A stretch of 64,000 bases of DNA from Candidatus Scalindua japonica (GCF_002443295.1 NZ_BAOS01000045.1:62001-126000), one strand, 5' to 3'. Numbered from the stretch's first letter, positions 54,235 to 63,928 are shown. A program made the numbers and translations. Notes: generated by a model not told the origin, from the letters alone.

Positions 54235-55473
54235 ATGCGAATTCTCTATTTTCATCAGCATTTTTCCACACCATCAGGTTCAACCGGTACTCGTTCCTAT
54301 GAAATGGCGCGCGCATTGGTAACGGCAGGACATGAAGTAACGATGGTTTGTGGCAGCTATCTAGATGGTAATACCGGGCTTGAAAGCGCTTTCAAAGATG
54401 GTAAGCGTAGCGGAACAGTGGACGGTATCCGTGTCATAGAATTGGCGTTGGAGTATTCAAATCATGATAGTTTCATCAAACGAAGCAGTATTTTTTTTAA
54501 ATTTGCCGTGCGTAGCATAGGAATTGTATTTAAAGAACCGTGTGATTTGGTTTTTGCGACAAGTACTCCGCTTACAGCCGGGCTACCTGGTATCTTCGCA
54601 CGTTGGTTAAAAGGGAAGAGATTTGTTTTTGAGGTGCGTGATCTCTGGCCTGAATTACCTCGGGAGATGGGTGTTATTACAAATCCGATTACCCTATGGC
54701 TGATGTCCCTGTTGGAGCGGGTAAGTTATCGCTCTGCTCATGCTTGTATAGGTTTGTCACCAGGAATTGTGGATGGGATTCGACGCTGTAGCGGTAAAGA
54801 TAAGCCGATAACTATGGTCCCCAATGGTTGTGATTTAGAGTTGTTTTCTAAAAACAATATTGCAAAACGGCCACATGGTATTAATGAAAGCGATCTGATG
54901 GCCGTGTTTACCGGAGCACATGGTATTGCTAATGGATTGAACGCGGTGTTGGACGCAGCAGAAGTGCTTAAACGGCAAGGATATAATAATATTAAACTGG
55001 CTTTCATCGGTGATGGTAAATTAAAGCCCCAGCTAATGGAATGCGCAAAGCAAAAGGGACTTGATAATTGCTTGTTCCTGGATCCTGTACCAAAAACCGA
55101 ACTGGTTGGGTATTTGAAAGTTGCGGATGTAGGTTTAATGGTATTAGCAAATGTTCCGGCATTTTACTATGGAACATCGCCAAATAAGTTTTTTGATTAC
55201 TTATCGGTTGGCTTACCGGTAATCAATAATTATCCAGGTTGGTTGGCAGACATGATCAATGAGCATAAATGTGGTGTGGCTGTTTCACCCGATGATCCAA
55301 ATGCTTTTGCTGAAGCATTGATCTATTTATATAAGAATCCTGAGAAAAGAAAAGAAATGGGTGATAATGCTATAAAGTTGGCCTTATCTGATTTTGATCG
55401 TACTTATCTTGCTGATCAATTTGTTCGGTTTTTAGAAAAAATTGTTTCACCTGAATTAAAAGAAATTAAATAG
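54235..55473 (+). CDS. Family 4 glycosyltransferase, WbuB type
   Basis: Start chosen at ATG 54235 (MRILYFHQHFSTPSGSTGTR), the usual beginning for this subfamily; a TTG seven codons earlier is possible. VFEVRDLWPELPREMG near residue 143, MVPNGCDLELF near 200 and PNKFFDYLSVGLPVI near 335 match WbuB-like transferases. These add N-acetylfucosamine-type or similar sugars to the lipid-linked first sugar. The next genes encode a bacillosamine-type initiation set, so it may add the second sugar. Confidence 0.88.
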   Translation: MRILYFHQHFSTPSGSTGTRSYEMARALVTAGHEVTMVCGSYLDGNTGLESAFKDGKRSGTVDGIRVIELALEYSNHDSFIKRSSIFFKFAVRSIGIVFKEPCDLVFATSTPLTAGLPGIFARWLKGKRFVFEVRDLWPELPREMGVITNPITLWLMSLLERVSYRSAHACIGLSPGIVDGIRRCSGKDKPITMVPNGCDLELFSKNNIAKRPHGINESDLMAVFTGAHGIANGLNAVLDAAEVLKRQGYNNIKLAFIGDGKLKPQLMECAKQKGLDNCLFLDPVPKTELVGYLKVADVGLMVLANVPAFYYGTSPNKFFDYLSVGLPVINNYPGWLADMINEHKCGVAVSPDDPNAFAEALIYLYKNPEKRKEMGDNAIKLALSDFDRTYLADQFVRFLEKIVSPELKEIK

Positions 55474-55688
55474 TGATAAAAAGTTTTTGAATGTTATCAG
55501 TAATACTGAAAGTGTCTTTATTGCTGAACAGAAACAAAAGAAACAACCAATAGGCTTATTATTATGTTTAAGTATTATTTTGCTCTTGCTGCGGTTTTTG
55601 GTAGAGTGATTTCTTTTGGTTTAACCGGATGGATATATTGTAAATGAATAAAATAGAATTTAATGATAGAGTTTGATTGATATGTTTT

Positions 55689-56318
55689 ATGGATTCAAAA
55701 AAAATTAAATTATTTTCTGCCTTAAAAAGGATTTTTGACCTTATTACTGCCTGTTTTAGTTTACTCATCCTCTTTCCATTTCTGCTAAGTATAGGAGTTC
55801 TGGTACGTATGAAAATAGGTAGTCCGATTTTCTTTAAGCAACAAAGGCCAGGATTGAATGGGAAACCATTTTGTATTTATAAGTTTCGTACAATGACGAC
55901 AGAAAAAGACAAGAAAGGCAATATTTTACCTGATGAAAAACGCCTGTTGCCTTTTGGGAAATTTTTGCGTGCGACCAGCATTGACGAACTTCCTGAGTTG
56001 TTCAATGTATTAATGGGACATATGAGCATGGTGGGGCCAAGACCGCTTCTTATGCAATATTTAGAAAGATATACACCAACGCAGGCGAGAAGGCATGAGG
56101 TTAAACCGGGAGTTACAGGTTGGGCGCAGATAAAAGGGCGCAACTCTATCTCATGGGAAGAGAAGTTTGATTTGGATGTATGGTATGTGGATAATCATGA
56201 TTTTAAGTTGGACTTGAAAATATTGTTACTAACATGTTGGTATGTCCTATGTAGAAGAGACATTAATGCGGATAATTGTGCCACTATGCACGAATTTAAT
56301 GGAGAGAAAACTATCTAA
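55689..56318 (+). CDS. Initiating phosphoglycosyltransferase, PglC type
   Basis: The roughly 210-residue protein starts best at ATG 55689. It has one hydrophobic hairpin (DLITACFSLLILFPFLLSIG) and the monotopic PGT catalytic core: FFKQQRPGLNGKPFCIYKFR, ATSIDELPELFNVLMGHMSM (catalytic Asp-Glu) and VGPRPLLMQYL. VKPGVTGWAQIKGRN follows. Short PglC-type enzymes transfer phospho-diNAcBac or a related sugar to undecaprenyl phosphate. A short open frame at 55564-55647 upstream is probably spurious. It overlaps the acetyltransferase gene. Confidence 0.9.
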   Translation: MDSKKIKLFSALKRIFDLITACFSLLILFPFLLSIGVLVRMKIGSPIFFKQQRPGLNGKPFCIYKFRTMTTEKDKKGNILPDEKRLLPFGKFLRATSIDELPELFNVLMGHMSMVGPRPLLMQYLERYTPTQARRHEVKPGVTGWAQIKGRNSISWEEKFDLDVWYVDNHDFKLDLKILLLTCWYVLCRRDINADNCATMHEFNGEKTI

Positions 56319-56745
56319 GAAAATAGTTATGGATGATAGATTTAAAGATTGGGAACTTCCCTGCTTAGAGGAAGGAAAGCCGAATAAATATAATTGGTTA
56401 GTACAAAATCTAGCTGGTTTCAGCTTAGGTTACAAAACTGATATTGGTGCTTTTACATACATAAATGCAAAATTTAAAGTAGTTATAGAAGATTTTGTTC
56501 AAGTCGGTTCACATTGTTCTATTTACTCTATATCAACTATTGATAATAAAAAGGGAATGGTTAGATTGAAGAAAAATTGTAAAATTGGATCCCATAGTGT
56601 TCTTATGCCTGGTGTGACTATTGGAGAAAACTCGATAGTAGGAGCTTTTAGTTTTGTTGATAAAGATATTCCAAATAATGTTGTTGCCGTTGGAGTGCCG
56701 GCAAAAGTTATGAGGGAAATCAAAAAAGCAGAAACACTTCATTGA
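56299..56745 (+). CDS. Hexapeptide-repeat sugar acyltransferase (PglD-related position)
   Basis: I place the start at ATG 56299, within the 3' end of the PglC-type gene; ATG 56329 is also possible. About 148 residues contain beta-helix repeats: FSLGYKTDIGAFTYINAKFK, GSHCSIYSISTI, then KIGSHSVLMPGVTIGENSIV and GVPAKVMREI. The N-terminal Rossmann-like half of PglD is absent. Its place between a PglC-type transferase and a PglE-type aminotransferase suggests N-acetylation of the 4-amino sugar. Confidence 0.8.
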   Translation: MERKLSKKIVMDDRFKDWELPCLEEGKPNKYNWLVQNLAGFSLGYKTDIGAFTYINAKFKVVIEDFVQVGSHCSIYSISTIDNKKGMVRLKKNCKIGSHSVLMPGVTIGENSIVGAFSFVDKDIPNNVVAVGVPAKVMREIKKAETLH

Positions 56746-56788
56746 TTCTAAATGCATTATACCATCTTGTGAAAAATATCTTATCAAC

Positions 56789-57922
56789 ATGAATAAACGT
56801 ATTTATTTGTCGTCCCCTCATATGGGAGACCAGGAATTTGCTTTTGTAAAGGAAGCATTTGAGACTAATTGGATAGCTCCTGTCGGCCCACATGTGGATG
56901 CATTTGAGAAGGAATTTTGTGAATTAACAGGTTCTCCGCATTCCGTTGCACTAAGCTCAGGAACAGCAGCTATCCATCTTGCATTAATTTTGCTAAATGT
57001 TCAGCAAGGTGATGAAGTAATATGCTCTTCTTTTACGTTTGCTGCCAGTGCTAATCCGATAGTCTACCAGGGAGCAACTCCGGTATTTGTTGATAGTGAA
57101 ACAGCTACCTGGAATATGGATGCAGCTTTTCTTGAAGAGGCAATTCAAGGAAGAATCAAAAATGGCAAAATTCCCAAGGCTGTAATCCTGACTCATTTAT
57201 ATGGCCAAAGTGCTGATATTGATTCCATCTTAGATGTATGTAAAAAGTACAATATACCGTTAATTGAGGATGCGGCAGAATCGGTGGGTGCTTATTATAA
57301 AGGGAAACATACTGGTACTTTAGGTGAGTTTGGAGTTTTCTCTTTTAATGGTAATAAAATTATTACCACATCGTCTGGAGGGATGTTAGTGTCAGACAAT
57401 GAAGAACTAATTAAGAAGGCTAAATTTCTCTCTACTCAGGCAAGAGACGCGGCACCACATTATCAACATTCGCATATAGGCTATAACTATCGACTGAGCA
57501 ACGTTCTTGCTGGGGTTGGACGGGGGCAACTTCTTGTTCTTAAAGATAGGGTAAAGGCACGCAGGGCTAATTTTGAGTTTTATAAAAAAGAACTGGGTGC
57601 ATTACCTGGTATTGAGTTTATGCCTGAGGCCGATTTCGGAAGGAGTAATCGTTGGTTGACATGTTTCTCTATAGAACCCTCTGAACTTGGCGTAACGAGA
57701 GAAATGATTCGTTTAGCCCTGGAGTCTGAGAATATAGAAGCACGTCCTGTCTGGAAGCCTCTGCATTTGCAACCAATTTTCAAAGATTATCCCTATTACG
57801 GTTCCTGTGTAGCAGAAGATCTATTTGATAAAAGTCTGTGTTTACCATCAGGTTCGAACCTTTCCAGGGAAGATCTTAGGAGGGTAGTAAATATTATTCA
57901 TAAAGTTTATCCGGTTAAATAG
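56789..57922 (+). CDS. DegT/DnrJ/EryC1 aminotransferase (PglE-like)
   Basis: The 377-residue protein has YLSSPHMGDQEFAFVKEAFE, TNWIAPVGPHVDAFEKEF, SSGTAAIHLAL near residue 58, EDAAESVGAYYKGKHTG near 160 and FSFNGNKIITTSSGGMLV with the PLP lysine near 186. RYxLSN-type HIGYNYRLSNVLAGVGRGQL follows. It matches PglE/WbpE-type enzymes that aminate C4 of a UDP-4-keto-6-deoxy-HexNAc. The required 4,6-dehydratase is encoded next. Confidence 0.92.
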   Translation: MNKRIYLSSPHMGDQEFAFVKEAFETNWIAPVGPHVDAFEKEFCELTGSPHSVALSSGTAAIHLALILLNVQQGDEVICSSFTFAASANPIVYQGATPVFVDSETATWNMDAAFLEEAIQGRIKNGKIPKAVILTHLYGQSADIDSILDVCKKYNIPLIEDAAESVGAYYKGKHTGTLGEFGVFSFNGNKIITTSSGGMLVSDNEELIKKAKFLSTQARDAAPHYQHSHIGYNYRLSNVLAGVGRGQLLVLKDRVKARRANFEFYKKELGALPGIEFMPEADFGRSNRWLTCFSIEPSELGVTREMIRLALESENIEARPVWKPLHLQPIFKDYPYYGSCVAEDLFDKSLCLPSGSNLSREDLRRVVNIIHKVYPVK

Positions 57923-57989
57923 CTTGGGGGTTGTTGATTGGTTTTTGTATATCGATCATAGAATTACATATAATTTTAAAGTGTAAATA

Positions 57990-59828
57990 ATGAAAAAGAA
58001 GAGCTTACTAATTATTGTTGATATCTGCTTAATTTGCATATTGTATTTTACTGCCTTTCTTTTAAGGTTTGAGTTTAAAGGTGCTTTAGAATATGCTCAT
58101 TTTATTTATACCTCATTGCCAATTATTATTATCATAACAATTGGGGTATTCATCAGAATGGGAATGTATAATGCTGTATGGCGATATGCAAGTGTAGATA
58201 GTTTCGTTATGATTCTGAAAGCTGTTACAATTAGCGTTCTTATTGCTGTTGTACTTGTTTTCTTTTTTCAGACATATAGAATGCCTAGAAGCATATTTAT
58301 TATTTATTGGTTGCTGTTTTTATTAGGGACCGGAGGTGTGCGTTTTAGCACGAGAGTTTATAGATATTATTTTGTCCTTAAAAGAGGGAGAGGGCGTAGA
58401 GTATTGATATACGGCGCAGGATCTGCAGGACAAATGATAGCAAAAGAGATGAGGTATGACCCTTTGCTTGGATATTGTCCCATTTGTTTTGTAGATGACG
58501 ATCCAAACAAGATTGGAAGGAGTATACATAGCCTTCCTATTTATTCTGGAAATACTGATTTGGATGAAATAATTAGAGAAAATAATATTGAAGATGTTTT
58601 AATTGCAATCCCTTCTACATCTGGTGTAAAAGTAAGAAATATAATTGAGAGTTGCAAGGCGTCACAGGTAAAATTCAAAACACTGCCTAGCTTGTCGGAG
58701 ATAGTTGGTGGCAGTGTAAGTGTTAATCAAATAAGAGAGATAGAGATTGATGATCTTTTGAAGCGTGCGCCAAAGGATTTAGATAGGCGTCGCATTAATA
58801 GCTTTATTGATGGTAAATCGGTTTTAATAACTGGTGCAGGCGGTTCTATTGGGTCTGAATTATCAAGACAAATAGCAGAATGTAACCCTTCAATTGAAAT
58901 GTTAGTTGATAATAATGAGCATGGATTATATCTAATTGATTCTGAGTTGAATGGAAATAATAACGCAGTGGAATTTCATGCAATCCTGGAAAGCGTAACA
59001 AAACCTATTTGTACGGAAAATCATTTGAGGAGATTTAATACAGACATAATCTTTCATTCTGCTGCTTACAAACATGTTTCACTTGTTGAGATAAATCCAT
59101 GTGTGGCGATGATCAATAATGTACTGGGTACACTTAAAACCGCAAAACTGGCAGACAAGTATAAGGTGGAAAAGTTTGTCTTAATATCAACGGATAAAGC
59201 GGTCCGACCTACAAGTGTGATGGGTGCTACCAAAAGGGTGTGTGAATTATACATTCAAAACTTTAATAAGATAAGTAATACCGATTTTATCGCAGTCAGG
59301 TTTGGTAATGTGCTTGATAGCTCAGGTAGTGTAGTGCCAAAATTTAAGCAGCAAATAAAAGAAGGTGGTCCGGTAACAGTAACGCATCCTGATGTTACCC
59401 GTTATTTTATGCTTATACCTGAGGCCGTTCAGCTTGTGATGCAGGCTGCCAGTCTGGGGAAAGGAGGGGAAATATTTATATTGGATATGGGAGAGCCAGT
59501 AAATATAGAAAATATGGCAAAAGACATGATAAGGATGATGGGCTTTGGTCCTGAAGATGTGAAAATTAAATATTCTGGGTTAAAACCCGGAGAAAAACTT
59601 TATGAAGAGCTGTTAATAGATGAATCCGAAAAGGATACAAAATATGAGAGCATCACAATCGCGGGTGTTACCAATGTCAATTGGGAAGAATTTAATAGTG
59701 ATATAGAAGAGCTTTTACACTTTGCAGATAAGGAAAATATTGATGGTGCCATACGAGTGCTGAAAAAACTAGTTCCAGAGTACAATCCACAGAATAAAGT
59801 ATATGAGACAATATTGACAAAACAGTAA
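57990..59828 (+). CDS. Membrane-bound UDP-HexNAc 4,6-dehydratase (PglF/WbpM/CapD type)
   Basis: The 612-residue protein has four N-terminal transmembrane helices (about residues 5-115). A Rossmann domain follows (RVLIYGAGSAGQMIAKEMRY near 136), then the catalytic SDR domain (VLITGAGGSIGSELSRQI near 282). It contains LISTDKAVRPTSVMGATKR, where Met replaces the usual SDR Tyr, as in this family. It converts UDP-GlcNAc to UDP-4-keto-6-deoxy-GlcNAc, feeding the aminotransferase and acetyltransferase upstream to give a diNAcBac-type sugar. Confidence 0.92.
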   Translation: MKKKSLLIIVDICLICILYFTAFLLRFEFKGALEYAHFIYTSLPIIIIITIGVFIRMGMYNAVWRYASVDSFVMILKAVTISVLIAVVLVFFFQTYRMPRSIFIIYWLLFLLGTGGVRFSTRVYRYYFVLKRGRGRRVLIYGAGSAGQMIAKEMRYDPLLGYCPICFVDDDPNKIGRSIHSLPIYSGNTDLDEIIRENNIEDVLIAIPSTSGVKVRNIIESCKASQVKFKTLPSLSEIVGGSVSVNQIREIEIDDLLKRAPKDLDRRRINSFIDGKSVLITGAGGSIGSELSRQIAECNPSIEMLVDNNEHGLYLIDSELNGNNNAVEFHAILESVTKPICTENHLRRFNTDIIFHSAAYKHVSLVEINPCVAMINNVLGTLKTAKLADKYKVEKFVLISTDKAVRPTSVMGATKRVCELYIQNFNKISNTDFIAVRFGNVLDSSGSVVPKFKQQIKEGGPVTVTHPDVTRYFMLIPEAVQLVMQAASLGKGGEIFILDMGEPVNIENMAKDMIRMMGFGPEDVKIKYSGLKPGEKLYEELLIDESEKDTKYESITIAGVTNVNWEEFNSDIEELLHFADKENIDGAIRVLKKLVPEYNPQNKVYETILTKQ

Positions 59829-59879
59829 CTATTGAATTAGTGTTTCGGTTTAGAGTTTTTTAAGCTATTAAAATAAATT

Positions 59880-60310
59880 CAAAAAAAGCAATGCAGCTTT
59901 ATTAATCCACATAAGCCCTATTTCATTGTTGTTGAACATAGGCATATACAACGCGCAATTTATAAGGCTGTCCACAGGATGTATTGTCTTCAATAATAAC
60001 ATACCATACTTAACCTCTATGATTCTTTGGAAAATATCATGGATGCCTGCCTCTTGACTGATTCCTGAAAATTTATGCCATGCCCAGTGTAGTTCAATAT
60101 ATGAGTTTTTTCTTGTTGCTTTGATTGTAGAAAGTGTCTTCGTAATAGAAATCTCTGGAATTTTCAAATCTTTTATCCTGGCACTTGTAACCCAGGCCAG
60201 AAATGTGTTTTTCGGCTAAGGTTATTTGCTCAGGATACACCAACAAATCAATGTCTCCGTATGGTCTTGCCGCCGAGTCAGAATATACGGTCCTCGCCAG
60301 TGCCGGTCAT
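59880..60310 (-). pseudogene. Uncharacterised nucleotidyltransferase (NTP_transf_5 type), decayed
   Basis: Minus-strand translation gives ALARTVYSDSAARPYGDIDL, LVYPEQITLAEKHISGLGY and then a frame change near 60110. After it comes NSYIELHWAWHKF, continuing to KTIHPVDSLINCALYM. 'LaRt.Y.d...RP.GDIDLLV' and 'ELHW' are typical of a nucleotidyltransferase family common in polysaccharide loci. The N-terminus is interrupted by a stop upstream of 60310, and the C-terminus has no proper end. It is the only minus-strand gene trace in the glycan locus. The remaining 60311-60591 holds only an inverted repeat. Confidence 0.7.
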
Positions 60311-60435
60311 TTTAAGACTACATTCAGAATTCTTCAATAAGTAAGAAATCATTGGCTTTTTTCTGCATATTTTATAATATTGATATAGTAAACAAGTTAA
60401 ATAAAAAGAAGACGTAATCACTGTATAGATTTTCA

Positions 60436-60464
60436 GATTCTGATTATATTGTTTTATCAGAATC
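60436..60464. repeat. 9-bp inverted repeat upstream of the second initiating transferase
   Basis: GATTCTGAT (60436-60444) and ATCAGAATC (60456-60464) are perfect inverted copies around 11 bases. No T-run follows on either strand, so a terminator is unlikely. It may be an operator about 130 bases upstream of the gene at 60592. Confidence 0.35.
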
Positions 60465-60591
60465 AAATTGTATGAGTAAATGAATATCGTAAGTTTAAAT
60501 AATGCTATATGGCTTTAATAATAGCAGTACAGGTGGGTACCATCCAACGTTCCTGTGTTAAAATGTTCAAAAGATCACTAACATACTGATT

Positions 60592-61962
60592 ATGCTGTTA
60601 AAACATATTCCAAAAAAGACAATACTCCTTTTATCAGGTGATATTATTTTTATTATTCTGTCTATAGCGGTAGCTTATTATGTAAGGTTGGGCAGGTTTG
60701 ACTTATTATCAAATTTCACTGGCGCGTCTATTATAACACTCACCATACATATATTTACTTTCTATATATTTGACATTTATAGTTTCAAGTATAAATTTAC
60801 AACTATAAATTATTTTCTAAAATTGCTACTTGCTGTTGCTGTTGGGAGTACGCTTGTGGCCTTGAGCTTTTATCTTATTCCTCATTATCAATTTGGAAGA
60901 GGTATATTTTTTATTAAAATAATTTTTCTTACTATCTTCATGTATTTATGGAGGGCTGCTTTTGAGTCTTTTCTATTAAACAAAGGTAACAAAAAAAATG
61001 TTGGAATAATGGGAGTTGGAGTTTCCGGACAAACTATCTGTAGATTGCTTCGTAAGAACACTAACTATAATATAGTCGGTTTTTTTGACGACAATCCGAA
61101 ATTGCATAATCAAACTGTTGAGCAATATTCTATTCTGGGTAATAGCCGTAATTTAAGAGATATGGCAACAAGAGGTGAAATAGATGTTGTTGTGGTTGCA
61201 ATTACACAAGAGAAAAGAAGTGAATTATTTAAAAATATACTCTCTGTGAAGATGTCTGGTATTGAAGTTTATGATATGCCTTCACTATATGAAGAATTGT
61301 CAGGAAGGGTTCCAGTAAAGCATATAAGGGATTCATGGTTTATATATGTAGCATTATCAGGGATAAAAAGGAGTATATTCACTCAGAGAATCGAACGTAT
61401 TGTGGATGTGATATTCTGTGTACTGGGCCTTATTGGATCGCTGCCGGTAAGCTTAATTACTATTGTTCTGATAAAGCTTGGTTCAAAAGGGAGTATTTTT
61501 TATATACAAGACAGAGTTGGACATAATGGAAAGATATTCAAGTTGATTAAATTTCGCTCAATGAAGCCGGATGCAGAAGCAAATGGTGCCGTGTGGGCAA
61601 AAGAAGGTGATCTAAGAGTGACGAAAATAGGAAGAATTATAAGGAAATTAAGAATTGACGAGATGCCTCAAATGTGGAATGTGCTTAAAGGAGATATAAG
61701 TTTAATTGGGCCAAGGCCGGAAAGGCCAGAATTTGTGAAAGACCTGGAAAAAGAAATCCCTTATTTTTCCTTGCGTCATTCGGTCAGGCCTGGATTAACA
61801 GGTTGGGCACAAGTAAATCATGGATATGTTGCATCAAAGAAAGATACTCTTGAGAAGCTTCAATATGATCTTTATTACATAAAGAACAAATCAATCCTGC
61901 TTGACTTGATTATAATTGTTAAGACCATAAAAGTTGTATTACTTGGAAGCGGGGCAAGATGA
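60592..61962 (+). CDS. Polyprenyl glycosylphosphotransferase (WcaJ-like initiating transferase)
   Basis: The 456-residue protein has four N-terminal helices, a Rossmann-like domain (VGIMGVGVSGQTICRLLRKN near 138) and one more helix near 275. The PGT core follows: FYIQDRVGHNGKIFKLIKFR, LRIDEMPQMWNVLKGDISLI, GPRPERPEFV and VRPGLTGWAQVNHGY. Such long enzymes transfer hexose-1-phosphate (often glucose or galactose) to undecaprenyl phosphate. It is the second initiating enzyme in the window, so two lipid-linked glycans may be built here. Confidence 0.92.
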   Translation: MLLKHIPKKTILLLSGDIIFIILSIAVAYYVRLGRFDLLSNFTGASIITLTIHIFTFYIFDIYSFKYKFTTINYFLKLLLAVAVGSTLVALSFYLIPHYQFGRGIFFIKIIFLTIFMYLWRAAFESFLLNKGNKKNVGIMGVGVSGQTICRLLRKNTNYNIVGFFDDNPKLHNQTVEQYSILGNSRNLRDMATRGEIDVVVVAITQEKRSELFKNILSVKMSGIEVYDMPSLYEELSGRVPVKHIRDSWFIYVALSGIKRSIFTQRIERIVDVIFCVLGLIGSLPVSLITIVLIKLGSKGSIFYIQDRVGHNGKIFKLIKFRSMKPDAEANGAVWAKEGDLRVTKIGRIIRKLRIDEMPQMWNVLKGDISLIGPRPERPEFVKDLEKEIPYFSLRHSVRPGLTGWAQVNHGYVASKKDTLEKLQYDLYYIKNKSILLDLIIIVKTIKVVLLGSGAR

Positions 61963-62082
61963 AGCTGGTAATTACCGATCTTTTTATTTGTAAAAATAGA
62001 CAAAAAACAGGATGCGTAAATTATGTTAAGAACACGTGATACTTATTCTTGATATCCATGCCAGCAAGTTGTATTTTGTGAT

Positions 62083-63484
62083 ATGCCTGTAATTCTTGAA
62101 TTCCATGGTGCTACTGAAGGTGTTACCGGATCGTGTTCCCAGATATCATTCGCAGATGAGAGCCTGCTTGTTGACTGTGGTCTTTTTCAGGGTAAAGAGG
62201 CCAGAGAATACATTGATTTAAAAATTAATTTTAATATATCGACTCTTAAAGGGTTGATTCTTACGCATGCGCATCTGGATCACATTGGCCGTATTCCATA
62301 TCTGCTTGCATCCGGGTATACCGGCCCCATATACACGTCTGTTCCAACCTCATATCTTGTACCGGGACAACTTCAAGATGCTTTGAAAATCGGGTTTACG
62401 AAAAACCGTAAACTTATCAATAGTGTTATTAGTGTACTACAGAAACGTATCGTTCCCTGTAAATACAGGCAGTGGATATCGGTATCGGATAGTTTTAAAA
62501 TTAAATTTCACCCTGCTGGTCACATACTTGGGAGTGCTTTTGTTGAGATTGCGGTTAAGGTAATTCCAGGGAAAAAACATAAGAGTTTAAACAACACAAA
62601 ACGTATTGTCTTTTCAGGTGATCTTGGTGCTCCTTATACCCCAATCCTGTCTATGCCACAATCACCCTTTCAGGCTGACGTTCTCGTGCTGGAGTCAACA
62701 TATGGAAACAGGAAGCACTCCGGAAGAAAGGAACGTCGTCATCACTTATTAAAGGTATTAAAGAAATCACTTTCAGATAATGGGATAATTATTATTCCCG
62801 CGTTTGCTATCGGACGTACACAGGAACTGCTTTATGAACTGAATGAAATAGTTGAAAGAGAAAAACTGTCCAGGCTTCCGGTAATCATCGATTCACCTCT
62901 TGCAAACAGGTTCACTGCTCTATATTCTGACCTTAAGGATTTCTGGGACAAGGAATCCAGGAGACGATTGAGAGGCGGTGATGACCCGTTTGTATTCCCT
63001 GGGCTTGTTAGTATTAATAATCATAAGGACCATTATAAAAGCATTACGATGGTTGAATGATAAAGGTGGGCCCGCTATTGTAGTTGCTGGTAGCGGTATG
63101 TGTACGGGAGGGAGGGTTGTAAACTATCTGAAAGAGTTCTTGCCGGATAGCAGAAATGATATTCTGTTTGTAGGATATCAGGCTTGTGGGACACCAGGGA
63201 GAGATATTATTACTTGTGGAAACAATAAAATGAGACATGGGTATGTGACCATTGATGGTAAAAGGATAGATGTTGGCGCCGGAGTCCATGAAATTTCAGG
63301 GTATTCAGCTCATGCGGATAAAGATGATCTTGTTCGTTGGGTAATGAGGTTTCGTAATAAACCTTCAAAAATATTCCTTGTTCATGGAGAAGCAGAATCA
63401 AAAAAGTCTTTGAAGAAGGAACTAGACACAATGGGGTTGGATGTAACAGTTGCAAGGAAAAAGAGATACATTGTAGATGCTTGA
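62083..63484 (+). pseudogene. Metallo-beta-lactamase/beta-CASP RNase-like protein, +1 frameshift
   Basis: The first frame (62083-63060) encodes the metallo-beta-lactamase part (GATEGVTGSCSQISF, THAHLDHIGR, FHPAGHILGSAF, FSGDLGAPYTP) and most of beta-CASP (ESTYGNRKHSG, IIPAFAIGRTQELLYEL, SPLANRFT). It stops at 63058. The +1 frame continues from about 63053 with LNDKGGPAIVVAGSGMCTGG and GYSAHADKDDLV to a stop at 63484. Joined, it is a normal protein of about 466 residues of the RNA-metabolising MBL/beta-CASP (CPSF-like, Ysh1-like) family. One surplus base near 63050 explains the break; an assembly error is as likely as a real mutation. Confidence 0.85.
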
Positions 63485-63928
63485 AATATTAATAAGAAGC
63501 TTGATATGTGTTAATTATCAGAAAACCATACATCATATTTCTCTTGACATTGTCTTATAGTGGATGTTAAATGGCAACAGCATATTGAATGTATCGATTA
63601 AAGAAAAAATATTCAGACGGGCTTATTATTTTCCTGGGAGAATAAATGCTTCAGAGCTTCAGACATGTCTTTTTTTGCGGTAGATTTTATTCGTAAGATT
63701 TATACCCATTACGAAGTTGTTTTAGGAATTTCAGGACAGGAGTTTGCCTGAAATTTTGATTTTTCGATTGAATAAAACCAGAGGCATAGCAATGCTAAGT
63801 CGAGGATTTTGTGATTGAGAAAAATCTATAAGTTCTGGTGAAATCTGGTAATGAAAACTGAAAACCAATTCGTGATGGGTATACTTACAACATTAATATG
63901 GGATTCCGGTTTAGGAAAGGAGAATTAC
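63485..63928. other. Intergenic region before the last gene
   Basis: About 440 bases without a supported gene. It contains a promoter-like pair near 63544 and an AT-rich leader with several small possible stems around 63780-63830. I compared those with common riboswitch cores from memory and found no match. Confidence 0.4.
63544..63572 (+). promoter_or_regulatory. Candidate sigma70-type promoter
   Basis: A perfect TTGACA (63544-63549) is followed after 17 bases by TTAAAT (63567-63572, 4/6). It would drive the exported-protein gene at 63929 with a leader of about 350 bases. Confidence 0.4.

Noticed and set aside
60436-60464. Rho-independent terminator
   Set aside because: The stem is AT-rich with an 11-base loop and no T-run on either side.
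63770-63850. Possible riboswitch in the leader of the last gene
   Set aside because: Short stems can be drawn but none matches a riboswitch core that I know, including cyclic-di-GMP types.
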